From the NCBI GenBank assembly GCA_034766995.1, contig CM068323.1:3791967-3855966 (forward strand): a DNA stretch of 64,000 nucleotides, given 5' to 3'. A program made the position numbers and the translations under genes. Origin of the DNA: Acanthacorydalis orientalis. Lineage: Eukaryota; Arthropoda; Insecta; Megaloptera; Corydalidae. The notes beneath the pieces are model-generated. The model saw only the letters and a program-made list of their open reading frames with translations, ran no database searches and was not told where the DNA came from. This document shows, one piece after another, positions 13,377 to 25,139 of this stretch (position 1 is its first letter; each line of letters begins with the position of its first letter).

Positions 13377-13475
13377 TCAGTTTCAACTTCTGGTAGCATT
13401 CACCTTCGGCCATCTCTTTCGCTTGGGTTTTCTTGGAGACCAGTGATGTTGCCTGAATTTTTCTCCCCTCCCCCC

Positions 13476-13476
<1 letters not shown>

Positions 13477-13507
<31 letters not shown>

Positions 13508-13531
13508 TAGATATGGAAGTCCCCTCACCCT

Positions 13532-13581
<50 letters not shown>
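13477..13581. repeat. Two (TA)n tracts
   Basis: TA repeats at 13,477-13,508 and 13,537-13,581 separated by GGAAGTCCCCTCACCCTAC-like unique sequence. Confidence 0.95.
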
Positions 13582-13584
<3 letters not shown>

Positions 13585-13661
13585 GGGTTTCCTAATAGAG
13601 ATGCATGTTTTTAATTTGAAATAAAACAGAATTTGCGTTGAAATTTCGAGTTTCTTTATTA
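13582..13661 (-). mobile_element. 3' terminus of an IS630-like family Z element
   Basis: AGGGTTTCCTAATAGAG...TTAATTTGAAATAAAACAGAA...TTTCTTTATT aligns by eye with the ends at 18,643 and 27,912. P3 begins at the TTAA right after it. Confidence 0.5.
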
Positions 13662-15305
13662 TTAACACTAGGTTTATGTCTATTATTGTAAACCTATCAC
13701 TGATGATTTTGTATACCTACATTTTCTTTAAACAACTTAAAAAGTAACATAATTATACACTATTAACTTATAAATGAAACCATGAGATATATATTTATAT
13801 TAAATTTATAATACTCAACATTATGATTATTTTAATATTCAACATTCATTCCGCGCATGTTTTACACACATACTCAATTCTGTTTACATACTTTCCGCAA
13901 ACAATCTTTTTACACTTTGTACAGGTGTTGTGCATAACATATTTTGAATTGACATCTACTGCCAACCAAAACATTATGCCAAATTTTTGTGGCTTATTTG
14001 GCATATATTGCGTGAATCTGCATAGGGCTTTCGTTGTGAAAAGTTGCTTGTGTATTGAAATATTTTCGTGAGGTTTATAACAGGATTGACTGTTTTGTAT
14101 AAGTTGGTTCCATATTTCAGATATCAGTGCAAATTTGTCTGTACGTAAACGTTGGAATCGTTCTGTTCTTTTATCAAATCTCATGAATCGAAGAATTTGC
14201 ATAAACTGATCTCTCGGCATTGTGCTTGAGAAGAAACCGAGTCTCCATTTCTTGGACCATAAATAAAATGCGTTAAGTGAGTTTGCTTCACATGCTCCCA
14301 TAGCATGCAAAATTACAATAAACGCAAATAGCTCGGTGATTGAAATTGACCGATCACTTTTTAAAACACGACGTGACTGTGCTTCGGTACGACATTTTGT
14401 AAATTCTATCATGTTTTTGCTTATTATCAAGTGGAAAGTCCTGCTTACACTACCTGTCATCGCATTTCTTTTTGGATAGCCAGTAGGACCAGTGATGTCT
14501 TTGAATATTGTGTGGACAATTGGTCTACCACTAAATCTCCCTACTTCAAATTTCTTCAAAATTATTCAATTCGACCGAAATGTCCGTATCGCAGACTGCA
14601 TCCAAATTTTGAAATGATCTGAGAATATTTGGGTCATTCTCGGACTCAGAATCGGATGGGATATGCATCCTTTTCCTGCTTTGATGAAAATTCTGGAAAT
14701 TTTCCTCTTCGCTATCAGACGATTCCTCTGTTTGTCCACTTTCATCTGATTCGAGAATTTCAAATGCATCCTCATTTTCAGTCACTTTGATCTCTTCCTC
14801 TTCACAACTTGTGCCAGAGCACTCCTCACTTATACTCGCTATTTTTTGTAATAAAACCATAATCGAAACAAAATAAATCCACTTATAACATTTGGCGGGA
14901 GGGGGAGGAATTGTTGCGGTTGCCATATGAAGGTTGTAGATTATTCAATATAGTCTTTATATGACAAATGTTCTTCAAAATTTTAGGAAATGTCTGAGAG
15001 CGATGTATAAATGTATGTAAATACTTATTGATGTCTATCCTTTCATAGATGGTCCATAAATTATTATAAACTTTGAAATTGCTAAGCTCGTCATTTTGAC
15101 TGGTTTCGGTATAATTAGGTATAGGTCAGATAGATTATGGACGTTAAAGTGGCTGAGGGGAAATTGAATAGGAGTATGTAACTGTTCTTATATTTTATTA
15201 AAAGTCGTCACGAATTTCTAGAACAATAAATACCTTATATTAATATTTTTAAAGCATGAAATCTGAAAACCGTAAAAATAACGGGCTTGGTAGTTCTAGT
15301 GTTAA
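13662..15305 (-). mobile_element. Deleted piggyBac-like element P3
   Basis: 1644 bp. TTAA-CACTAGGTTTATG at 13,662 and TTCTAGTG-TTAA ending at 15,305 are the same terminus type as P2. Subterminal TATACCTACATTT (13,713) and AATTAGGTATAGG (15,112) match P1 and P2, and CGTCATTTTGACTGG (15,089) is an imperfect version of the P2 palindrome. It encodes two minus-strand transposase fragments. Confidence 0.88.
13846..14926 (-). pseudogene. piggyBac transposase: N-terminal domains joined to Cys-rich tail (P3)
   Basis: Frame 1 (14,926-14,546) has an acidic N-terminus (EEEEIKVTENEDAFEILESD). A one-base shift leads into a 237-codon frame (14,559-13,846). That frame has the dimerisation/insertion region (SVSRTFHLIISKNMIEF, ELFAFIVILHAMG, MPRDQFMQILRFMRFD), then ENISIHKQLF and QYMPNKPQKFGIMFWLAVDVNSKYV. 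The family motif is NISIDEQL, so the first catalytic Asp is His here (codon 170). Directly after SKYVMHN it enters CTKCKKIVCGKYVNRIEYVC, the C-terminal cysteine-rich domain, without the second and third Asp. The fusion is in frame. Confidence 0.85.
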
Positions 15306-15323
15306 AAAATTGCCTCCCTATTA

Positions 15324-15920
<597 letters not shown>

Positions 15921-15959
15921 AATGAAAAATGAGTTAAAAATGAATGTAATGTATTAAAC

Positions 15960-17092
15960 ATTATTTATGATAAGGACAACAAAATATCAATAATGTTATG
16001 TCCAGGAGTTTCAAATGTGTTCGTTGACTAATAATCTAGTACTACTGCTTCAGTATTTTCTAATCCAAAAAATTATTCGTGACATTTATTAATAGCGCTA
16101 TCAGAATAAGCGAATGGAAAAATTTTTCACCTGTACAGAATTTCAGTGATAATAAATGAAGACGTAATGATATATAATATTAATATATATTTTATCGATT
16201 ATGCAATATTTATAAAAATAAATTGAATTCCCTTGTGTTTAACATGTAAGACATTGAGTTTTGTACATTTACATATTAGAATGTAATAAGTTTAGAAGAG
16301 AACATTCGGAAATAAAATCTACTGTTGCGACACTACTGTGGCTAAATTCGGTTTCATTAATGAAGTCTTTTTTGCATCGCAAACCATCAAAAATAATTCA
16401 TTTGTGAAACAGTTGGAAATGATAGGTTAAATATTAAGTTAAACTTTAAGTAAACTAGTAGTGCCCGTCAAAATGGACAGGAAAATAAAAAGAAACATAT
16501 AAAGAAAACAACATAATACATTTAAACATAAACAAGTGTCTAAGAACGAAACTTAGTGAATTAAACTTGAAACCTATGAGCCGACAAGCAAACATGTCTC
16601 TTCATCATAGATACTCTTACTTTTATTTTCACTGCAGCAACAGAGTGGATCTCATCCGAATCAGATAAATCAGCAGATCCAAAATTCAGCAATCTGGTCC
16701 AACACTCAAGCTCCAGTTTTCTGGATTTTGTATTTTTTCTTAACTAATTTTAATTTTTGCGACTTCAGGGGAATAATAAGTGCAACTCAGTTGATATTTT
16801 AACATTTTATTTATTATTTTAATATGTTATTACCATAGAACGAATGAGAGTCACGGGAACGGAATCAGCGTTTCATTTTTATAATATAATTAGACATATC
16901 AACAACTGATTCAAACAATAAGAAAATAGATGATAGAATAATATTATATAGAGTGATTTTCAATTGTATTACTAATTTAATTATAAATTAGAATTTTTGT
17001 ATTACACGAAATGTCAACTAGAATTTAAAATAAGTTCATAACTAATATATATTTTATTTTTATTATATTTCGGTGAACTTGATTCAAATAAA

Positions 17093-17096
<4 letters not shown>
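15960..17096. other. Intergenic, no gene recognised
   Basis: AT-rich. ACTAGTAGTGCCCGTCAAAATGGAC near 16,455 resembles the terminal CTAG and CCCGTCAATTT palindrome of the P1-P3 piggyBac family and may be an eroded end. A slightly less AT-rich patch (16,575-16,740) has no convincing frame. Confidence 0.35.

Positions 17097-17166
<70 letters not shown>
17097..17166. repeat. (TA)n microsatellite
   Basis: Uninterrupted TA repeats. Confidence 0.97.
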
Positions 17167-17169
<3 letters not shown>

Positions 17170-17483
17170 GTGCTATGTGTAATGTATTCGAATTATATAT
17201 AAGCACGCACACATCCACAAAAAAACATACACAAATGTGACCCTGAAAATAATTAACTAATATTACTAGTAAAAAAATTACTCATCACAAGAAAAAAAAT
17301 GCTGAAGGGAAATCACATGTTTTTAAATCATATAAAGGAAATTTTGTATGACTCATTTGATAGTTTTACTACGAATTCTCATTTAAGAGAAGAATGGAAG
17401 ATGGTATTTATTTCTTATTTTTTTTCATTTTAATGTTTCTGAAAAGGAACATGGACGTACATAAACTTGTTAAATTCATGTGT

Positions 17484-17567
17484 GTATATATATATATATA
17501 TATTGAACAGCTTTTCTATATTTTAAATTGGAAACACATTTGTTTCTCGAGAAAAGAAGTTTAATAT

Positions 17568-17632
<65 letters not shown>

Positions 17633-17633
17633 G

Positions 17634-17668
<35 letters not shown>
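17484..17668. repeat. (TA)n microsatellites
   Basis: Short tract at 17,484-17,502 and a long one at 17,570-17,668 with one TATGTATG interruption. Confidence 0.96.
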
Positions 17669-17672
<4 letters not shown>

Positions 17673-18070
17673 CCTTCCCTATTTAATTATAGAATGTTTT
17701 ATTTATATTATTGAACTTGTAATTTACAACAATCCTCCCTTCCCTACATCTACATAAAAATACTGAAGTTTCACTTTTCTCGTGTGTACATATACCCGGT
17801 TTTTTTTGTATACTTACGTTCACCTTGATAAATTTGAGCAGATTCGCCAGTTAATGTTGGATAATTATCAATAAATTTATTTTTTACATTTCTTATCACA
17901 CATTAAATCGTATTCAAAATTGAGGTTAGTACCAAAATGTATGTTTAACATTTAAAAAGTTGTATAAAACGTTACTCTAACAAAAAGCAGGATTAAGTTC
18001 AGAGTAAAAAAATCTCCTTTTCTGAACTTACTCTAAACGGTTCGTCGAAAACCCTGAATAAGTTGAGAGT
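17669..18070. other. Intergenic, nothing recognised
   Basis: AT-rich; a pair of related short stretches (TTCAGAGTAAAAAAATCTCC and GAACTTACTCTAAA, 17,998-18,040) forms a weak inverted repeat. No gene. Confidence 0.3.
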
Positions 18071-18645
18071 TCATATCGAACAGACCTTGCATTTTAATAT
18101 TAAATTAACCTAAAATACTAAATAAAAACATGATTTTTTAAAAAATTTTTGCGTTTTTTTTAAATACTTTCATGTGGGATCCTAAATTGAATCATTGTAT
18201 ACAGTTGTGGTTTTTACACCGTGGGATAGAACATTTTTTTCCATTAAGTTACCTATTTCATTAAGTTCATATCGAACAGACCTTTCATTTTAATATTGAT
18301 TTGAACTGAAATACTAAATAAAAACATGATTTTTTATTTTTTTTTCGTTTTTTTAATACTATCACGTGGGATCCTAAATTGAATCACTCTATACAGTTGT
18401 GGTTTTTACACCATAGGATAGAACATTTTTTTTCCATTAAGTTACCTATTCCATTAAATTCATATCGAACAAACCTTCATTTTAATATTGAATTGAACTG
18501 AAATACTAAATAAAAACACGATTTTTTAAATTTTTAGCGTTTTTTTAAATACTTTCATTTGAGGTCCTAAACTGGATCACTCTACACAATTGTGGTGCTT
18601 ACACCATGGGATAGAATGTTTTTTTTCCATTATATACAGGTTTTC
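18071..18645. repeat. Tandem repeat, 3 units of about 194 bp
   Basis: TCATATCGAACAGACC starts units at 18,071, 18,266 and 18,460. Each unit continues with TACTAAATAAAAACATGATT, GCGTTTTTTTAAATACTTTC, GGGATCCTAAATTGAATCA, TACAGTTGTGGTTTTTACACC and GATAGAACATTTTTT. The middle 80 bp is shared with the array at 51.3-52.4 kb, so both derive from one ancestral sequence. Confidence 0.88.
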
Positions 18646-19255
18646 CATAAAGGACACATTTTTCTAATTTGAAATTAAACACAGAATTTGCTTTTGCAGA
18701 AGTTTCAAGTTTCTTTATTGTAAATACTAGTTAGTGGTATGGCATTTACAAATGAAAAATAATATCATATGAGTGACCTCCGATTGCTTTCTTCCAAGTA
18801 GCCATTTTTTTGTTAAAAATTTTCAAGAACGTCTCTACACAACTGGGCCTCTGTCTCACCAATTATTGTTAGGATTTCATGTTTTAGGTCGGAAATAGTT
18901 TTAGGATTATTGGCGTGTACAAGTCATTTAACGCGATTGCAAAGAAAGTATTCCAACGGTGCCCAGCTAGAGCACAGTCACCATAAACTTCCACTGAATT
19001 CCGATGACTTTCGGCAGCACTTTTTTTCATGTTAAAGTAACAAAGTAAAACTCCCCCCCAAAAAAAAATTATTCGGCACGTCGACATATTCGATCAAGTA
19101 CAAAGTGTTGTTATTTGCACTTCAACCAAATGACATATACTGAAACTGACGCCTAAGGACAGCTGTTTTACGGGGAATGTTTGGTTAAAGGGAACAATGG
19201 ATGAATGTACTACTTACGCCATCTCTTGGTAAACGCTACGAAATAATTTCAACAC

Positions 19256-19258
<3 letters not shown>
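18643..19258 (-). pseudogene. Chimeric Tc1/mariner remnant: Y 5' end joined to Z 3' end
   Basis: On the minus strand it starts with a mariner-type terminus next to (TA)n. An N-terminal frame from about 19,087 reads MSTCRIIFF..., FNMKKSAAESHRNSVEVYGD, the first HTH of a mariner transposase. Around 18,985 it switches to the C-terminus of a different IS630-like transposase (LEYFLCNRVK, ISDLKHEILTIIGETEAQL, FNKKMATWKKAIGGH), with no catalytic domain between. It ends at an ACAGGTTTTCC terminus at 18,643. The 5' piece recurs at 34,706-34,800 and 41,230-41,475; the 3' piece recurs at 13,582 and 27,912. Confidence 0.6.

Positions 19259-19349
<91 letters not shown>
19258..19349. repeat. (TA)n microsatellite
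   Basis: TA repeats abutting the mariner-type end of the chimeric remnant. Confidence 0.97.
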
Positions 19350-19354
<5 letters not shown>

Positions 19355-20338
19355 ATTTTCATGAGAAAAACAGAGCAGCAAAGAAATAGAAGTACTAACA
19401 AATCATAGTTTATGTTTCATAAATTGTTTTCTTTATTGCGATAGAAGGGGGACCATTTAAGTCGATATCAAACGGGTCAAAAAAATTCTGTTACCAAGCA
19501 TAAGAGAAAAATATGCATATCAAATTAGGGATGTAAATTAATAAAAGGAGGTGGACTGAAGGAGTGAAGTTTCACTTCTGTCGTGTGTACATGAGCACAC
19601 ACACCCGTTTTTTTTTTCTAACAGATCAAGTTAAAAATTGAGGCCCAGAGTAGCTGTCCCTCTTGACTCCCCCTCTGATATGATCTAGACATGAATACGA
19701 TTCAATTGATGACCAGTTAGTGTCTGTTTACAGACATCTTTCTAATAAATTCTGTTACTGTTATGTTGAATCCAGATTTAAGCTTGTAAATTTATTGAAA
19801 TAGAGACGGACGATAAACACATACGTTCGTTTCGAAACATAGACAATAGTCTATCCAGTTAATACATGTGTCAATTATTTCAATAAACATGATTTGGAGA
19901 GACGCGAGCGCTCGCTCGCTAGACCAGCGATCGCGCCGCTTAATAATTGCAGTCTGCGTTACCTCACTGCACGATGCAAATAAAACACATTGTCCGTTCA
20001 AGGTGAAGGTGGTGTATATTAAAATTTTATGTGCAATATAACAAACTACGAATAATTATGACATTGTTCAATGCCAGACACTAGGCAGCAGGCGTGTTCA
20101 ATTTTAATAATGCTGACTCAGACAATGGGGGATACTTTGCATAAATTCCGAAACTCTCTCGACTGCATGTGCATATTTGGTGGACGTTGTGTGTTGAAAA
20201 CGAATTGGAGAAAGAATCATCACATTGTCATCGATGAGTTTTTTTTATACATTTTAATGTACCTTGTTTTCTTTTTTTAATCTTTCATAGAGTACTTCAA
20301 ATGATGTACAAATTAATTATAATATGCATTCACATATG
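19350..20338. other. Intergenic; one GC-richer patch
   Basis: No gene. A patch at about 19,895-19,950 is richer in CpG (GAGCGCTCGCTCGC, CGATCGCGCCGC) than its surroundings, but too short to interpret. Frames of about 69 codons here have no recognisable domain. Confidence 0.3.
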
Positions 20339-20360
20339 AATATATATATATATATACACC

Positions 20361-20436
<76 letters not shown>
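20339..20436. repeat. (TA)n(CA)n(TA)n microsatellite, left flank of X1
   Basis: TA, then CACACA, then a long TA tract up to the mariner X1 terminus. Confidence 0.97.
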
Positions 20437-20441
<5 letters not shown>

Positions 20442-20929
20442 ACCAAAAAGTTCTGTCGTTGTTAAAACGTACAATAATTCAAAAAATTGTTTACACTTGT
20501 TATCAGATAAAATTCGAAGAATTTTTTATCAGTTATATTAGCATGTGTTTTACTGTTAATTACTGAATGAATCTCGAACTGTTAACCTTAATTTTAAAAT
20601 AATTCTAACCCTAAAAAATGTATGTGAAAAATAGTGTAGTACGTGCGTGTTTGCTTTATGAATTTAAACTTGGGACTAACGCTACAGAAACTGTTAAAAA
20701 AATTTGTACTGCGTTTGGAGAAAAGACAGTTACATTAAAAACGGCCTAGAGATGATTTAAAAAAATGTCTACCGGGGATGAATCCATTAAAGACGAGACC
20801 AGGTCAGGCAGACCATCAAATTTAAATATCGATGAATTGGAGACAGTGATTGAAACAAATTCCAGTTTAACTTATCAATAGCTTGCAGAATTGTTAATGT
20901 GACGAAACAATACGGAAGCACTTACATTA

Positions 20930-22221
20930 CGAGGGTGGTCCCAGAAGTACCCGACCCAACAAAGAAAACACAAAAATTTTGGAAAAAATATATTTATTTT
21001 TCAACATAATCTCCTTTCAGCTCTATACACTTTTCCCAGCGATGTTCAATAAGTTCGATACCCTTTTTTATAATAAGAGCTGTCTTGCTCCTCAAAATAC
21101 CCATTAACTGCCGACATCACTTCTTCATCGTTGGGAAATCTTTGACCATTGAGCCATTTTTTCAAGTTTGGGAACAGAAAATAATCCGAGGGGGCTAAAT
21201 CTGGCGAATAGGGTGCACGAGGTAGCAATTCAAACTTTAATTCATTAATGTTGACCATTGCAATAACGGATTTGTGAACTGGTGCATTGTCTTGATGAAA
21301 CAACACTTTCTTCTTAGCCAAATGCGGCCGTTTTTGCTTGATTTCTTCGCTCAAACGTTGCAATAAGTTCGCATAATATTCGCCGTTGATAGTTTTTCCT
21401 TTTTCAAGATAGTCAATGAAAATTATCCCACGCGCATCCCAAAAAACCGACGCCATGATCTTGCCTGCAGATGAAACGGTCTTCGCCTTCTTTGGAGCCG
21501 GTTCTCCCTTTTCAGTCCATTGTTTTGATTGTTCTTTTGTCTCGGGTGTGAAGTGATGGACCCATGTTTCATCCATGGTTATGAAACGGCGCAAATTCTG
21601 CTTTGTTGCTGTGAAACTTCGCTAAACACTAAATTGAAACATCTTCACGACACTGTTTTTGCTCGAGTGTGAGCAAACGTGGCACCCATCTTGTACACAG
21701 CTTTCTCATGTCCACATTTTCAGATAATATGCGATGTACCGCACTTTTTGAAATGCCTACTATGTCTGCTAGCTCGCGCACTTTCAGTCGACGATCATCC
21801 AGTACCGCTTTGTGGATTTTCTTCACCATTTCTGGAGTTGTCACCTCATTTGGTCGACCACTGCGATGCTCGTCTTGGCAGCTCGTACGGCCTCGTTTAA
21901 ACTCTGTTACCCAATATTTCACTTTTGTAAACGAAGGAGCAGACTCACCCAGAGCAGAATCCAGTTCAGCTTTTATATTGGTCGGGCTGAGGCCTTTCAA
22001 ATAAAAGTATTGTATCACGTAACGATGACCAATTTTCTCCATTTTTACAAATTCACTGAAAACATTCACTATTGATGGCCGCCAAACAAATACTAAACAA
22101 CGTGGCGTCCTCAAACTTGAAGCATATGCTTTATAGATTGTGTACTTTCTAATACAGTGATATTTTTCAAACAACTACCGCCATCTCTAGGTCAGGCCGG
22201 GTACTTCTGGGACCACCCTCG
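20930..22221 (-). mobile_element. mariner B inserted in mariner X1
   Basis: 1292 bp. CGAGGGTGGTCCCAGAAGTA at the left and its reverse complement at the right form the terminal inverted repeats, with TA duplicated at 20,928-20,929 and 22,222-22,223. The target, CATTA-AATAGGAAAG, lies in the X1 transposase gene, and X2 shows the uninterrupted equivalent (ACAAAATAGGAAAG near 56,232). Confidence 0.95.
21000..22040 (-). pseudogene. mariner B transposase (one nonsense, two frameshifts)
   Basis: Start MEKIGHRYVIQYFYLKGLSP near 22,040; HTHs (KVKYWVTEFKRG, VRELADIVGISKSAV) and RWVPRLLT follow. A TAG after REDVSI (about 21,628) interrupts. A 2-bp loss near 21,600 shifts the frame to LRRFITMDETWVHHF (first Asp). 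It continues to FHQDNAPVHKS and YSPDLAPSDYFLF (DD34D). An extra G near 21,060 shifts the end, so KKGIELIEHRWEKC reads as KKGYRTY*. All three catalytic Asp codons survive; the lesions are few, so it died fairly recently. Confidence 0.92.
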
Positions 22222-23000
22222 TAAATAGGAAAGAATTGAAAATTAAGTAAATGGGTACCACACGCATTAACTCCCAATAACAAATTGGAGCGTCTTACAA
22301 TCTGTACATCTCTTATTTCACGACTGAATTCAGAGAACTTTTTGGATCAAATTTTGACCACTGATAAAAAATGGATTATGTATTCTGACTACAAACGTAC
22401 TCACTACTGGCTTTCATTAAGATATTCTGTCCTACAAATTCCAAAATGAAAGTTAACACCGCGAAAATTTCTTCTGTGTTTGGTGGACTTAAAAGGGAAT
22501 TATTCACCATGAATATCTACGAGTGGGTCAAACCCTAACGGCGAACATTTATAGTGACGAACTCCAACGAGTACAACGATGCATTACAACAAAAACAGTC
22601 AGCACTTGTAAATCGTAAAAAAGTTTTATTTTTGCAAGATAACACACGACCATACGTTGCAGTAGAGACCAGAACAAATATTATGAATTTCGGGTGGGAT
22701 ATCCTCCCCCATCGCCCGTATTTCCCAGTCATATCTCCATCAGATTATCATCTATTTTTATCTGTGGACAATCGTATGCGTGGTAAACAGTTTAATAATG
22801 AAGAACAATTAAAAATGGAGGTGTCTACATTTTTTGAAAATAAAAATAATCAGTGTTATAAAAATGGAATTTATAAATTATCTTCTCACTGGAAAAGGGT
22901 TGTTGAATGCGAAGGTGGATATTTTTATGAATAAATTTATTTTAAAAAAATGCACAAGTGTTTTTTCTCAATTCAAAAACGACAGAACTTTCTTGTTTAC

Positions 23001-23004
<4 letters not shown>

Positions 23005-23036
<32 letters not shown>

Positions 23037-23043
23037 ATATATA

Positions 23044-23116
<73 letters not shown>

Positions 23117-23124
23117 TGTATGTA
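23005..23124. repeat. (TA)n(TATG)n microsatellite, right flank of X1
   Basis: TA repeats with two GATATATA interruptions, ending in nine or so TATG units. Confidence 0.97.
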
Positions 23125-23125
23125 T

Positions 23126-23450
23126 CTACAGAGTTCGGGCAAAAAACTCTCAGGTTTTAAAGATTAATAAAAAAGATATGTTAAATCCTATTCAAAAATT
23201 TATTGAATGATCTAAAAGTGCACGAGATACAGTTTATTTTCCATTGATTTTGAATATGATATCGTCTGGATTGTGGTCTTCATTCTCGATACACATTGGT
23301 AGTCGATTCCTGAAATTTCGCATCACTCGACAGGTCATTTCCGACTTTATCGATGCAATTTCTTGGCATATAGCAGCCTATATTTCATTAATAGTTGTTG
23401 ATCGATGTTTGTAGACATCATCTTTCACGTGGTCCCAAAAAACCGTCACA
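23126..23450 (-). pseudogene. IS630-like transposase C-terminal fragment
   Basis: The minus strand reads FWDHVKDDVYKHRS (about 23,440-23,400), INEIXAAICQEIASI, then RVMRNFRNRLPMCIEN. This is the tail that follows the LWGxLK..VY motif in a widespread insect Tc1/mariner-superfamily transposase. The end CAGAGTTCGGGCAAAAAACT at 23,128 looks like its terminal repeat, abutting the (TATG)n. The catalytic part is missing. Confidence 0.6.
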
Positions 23451-23641
23451 AGAGGCGAGAACGGGTGAACACCCAACGTGACCGGGCAACAGAACCAAGT
23501 GCCCTGGAAACAGTTCTCTCAAAAATTCCATTGGTCTCTTCCCCGTGTGAGCGGGGTTTTTATTTTTATCTGCTCATTCCCGACGCGGGAGTCATAATAT
23601 TCATATTAATACTTCTATATAGTTATTTTTCTATTATAAAG
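23451..23641. other. Unassigned, slightly GC-richer
   Basis: Contains a small hairpin CCCCGTGTGAGCGGGG-TTTTT (23,541). No gene recognised. Confidence 0.3.
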
Positions 23642-23643
23642 TA

Positions 23644-24928
23644 ACAGGTGGGATGAAAAGTTCGTAGGCTTGCATAGAAAAAAAATTTTTTTTGATAGAA
23701 TTTGATTTTATTATTCAATATAGTTCCCTTCGAGGGCGACACAACGATTATAACGGTCGTACAATTTTTCGATACCATTTTTATAATACGATTTGTCTTT
23801 AGCCTCAAAATAGGCTTCAGTTTCGGCGATTACCTCTTCATCGGAGCAAAATTTCCGTCCAGCGAGCATCCTCTTGATGTCTGAGAACAGAAAAAAGTCG
23901 CTGGGGGCCAGATCTGGAGAGTACGGTGGATGCGGAAGCAATTCGAAGCCCAATTCTTGCGATTTCGCCATCGATTTCATTGATTTGAGACACGGTGCAT
24001 TGTCTTGATGAAACAGCACTTTCTTCTTCTTCAAATGAGGCCGCTTTTCCGCGATTTCGTCTTTTAAACGCTCCAATAACGCTACGTAATAGTCGCTGTT
24101 TATGGTTTTTCCCTTTTTAAGATAGTCAATGAATATTATACCATGAGTATCCCAGAATACTGATGCCAGAACCTTGCCAGCCGACTTTTGCGTCTTTCCA
24201 CGCTTTGGAGTCGGTTCATCACGTGCAGTCCACTCGGCTGACTGTCGATTGGACTCCGGTGTGAAATGATGGAGCCATGTTTCATCCATCGTCACATATC
24301 GACGCAAAAATTCGGATTTATTACGATTGAACAGCTCCAACCTTAGGATCATCGATTCGTTGTTGTTTTTGGTCGATTGTGAGCTCGCGCGGCACCCACT
24401 TTGAACAGAGCTTTCGCATATCCAAATATTCATGCACGATATGACCAACACGTTCCTTTGATATCTTTAGGGTCTCAGCTATCTCAATCAACTTCACTTT
24501 ACGGTTATCAAACATTATTTTGTGGACTTTTTTGATGTTTTCGTCGGTAACAGCCTCTTTGGGGCGTCCACTGCGTGCATCGTCCTCGGTGCTCATTTCG
24601 CCTCGTTTAAATTTAGCAAACCACTTCTCTACGGTTGATTTTCCTGGTGCAGAGTCCGAATAATGTTTATTAAGCCAAGCCTTGGTTTCAACAGTATTTT
24701 TTTTCGCCAAAAAGCAATGCTTTATTAACACACGAAATTCTTTTTTATCCATTTTTTCAATGTAACAAAAGTTCTTTCACTAAAAATGCTATAACTCAGA
24801 TACTAATAGTGCAACAGCTGTCAAATTTATACACACGTCTTTTGAAGGTTAGGGCTAACTAAAAATCATATGGATTTGATACTAGTAGCGCCATCTGTGT
24901 CAGCCTACGAACTTTTCAGCCCACCTGT
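23644..24928 (-). mobile_element. mariner C1
   Basis: 1285 bp. ACAGGTGGGATGAAAAGTTC at the left pairs with ACAGGTGGGCTGAAAAGTTC (inverted) at the right; TA duplicated at 23,642-23,643 and 24,929-24,930. It is nearly identical to C2 at 45,865. Confidence 0.96.
23711..24752 (-). pseudogene. mariner C1 transposase, single frameshift
   Basis: Starts MDKKEFRVLIKHCFLAKK at 24,752. It is co-linear with intact C2 through DQKQQRIDD, where a small deletion near 24,345 (CCAACCTTAGGATC against the longer C2 sequence) shifts the frame. The rest reads on from ELFNRNKSEFLRRY to EGNYIE* at 23,711, with TMDETWLHHF, FHQDNAPCLKS and YSPDLAPSDFFLF all present (DD34D). One substitution, CHKS to CLKS, sits beside the second Asp. 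A very young pseudogene. Confidence 0.95.
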
Positions 24929-24930
24929 TA

Positions 24931-25139
24931 TGTCGGAAACAGTATCGAATTACTAAAATTAATTTACTGTTATTTTGAATTGTACCATTTATGAAAAAAA
25001 AATTGGTAGGTAGTGTCGGAATAGGTAGTGTCTGTTTTTGGTGGAAATGTCGTACCTAAACGGTGTTGTCGGGGCGTGGTGTTTGTAGGGTTGGTAAGAA
25101 AGAAATAAGCACAACAAACTTGTGTGTCTTTTTATTTAT
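24931..25139. other. Intergenic, nothing recognised
   Basis: Contains repeated GGTAGTGTCGGAATAGGTAG-like words at 25,006-25,035; no gene. Confidence 0.3.

Larger units (their letters stand above)
20618..22934 (+). pseudogene. mariner X1 transposase, disrupted
   Basis: The 5' part (20,618-20,925) starts MYVKNSVVRACLLYEFKLG and keeps the first HTH, but has stops after LKTA and elsewhere. It stops at the mariner B insertion. Past it, the frame resumes KLSKWVPHALTPNNK (22,240), ILTTDKKWIMY (first Asp), FLQDNTRPYVAV (second Asp) and FPVISPSDYHLF (third Asp), and ends EGGYFYE* at 22,934. Spacing between the last two Asp is 34 residues (DD34D). Motifs such as WVPHxL, DKKWI and PSDYHLF resemble the cecropia-type mariners; that subfamily call is an inference. 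Confidence 0.88.
20437..23004 (+). mobile_element. mariner X1, interrupted by mariner B
   Basis: The left end AGGTAACCAAAAAGTTCTGTC and right end (inverted) TCAGGTAAACAAGAAAGTTC are inverted repeats, each bordered by TA microsatellite. Without the 1.29-kb insert it is about 1.27 kb, normal for mariner. A relative, X2, lies at 55,731-57,630. Confidence 0.88.

Noticed and set aside
21669..22075. Plus-strand frames of 73-111 codons across mariner B
   Set aside because: They are antisense to the mariner B transposase, which explains the open frames.
23541..23560. CCCCGTG..GCGGGG-TTTTT as a bacterial-type terminator
   Set aside because: Everything around it is eukaryotic transposon sequence; a lone short hairpin is not evidence of bacterial DNA.
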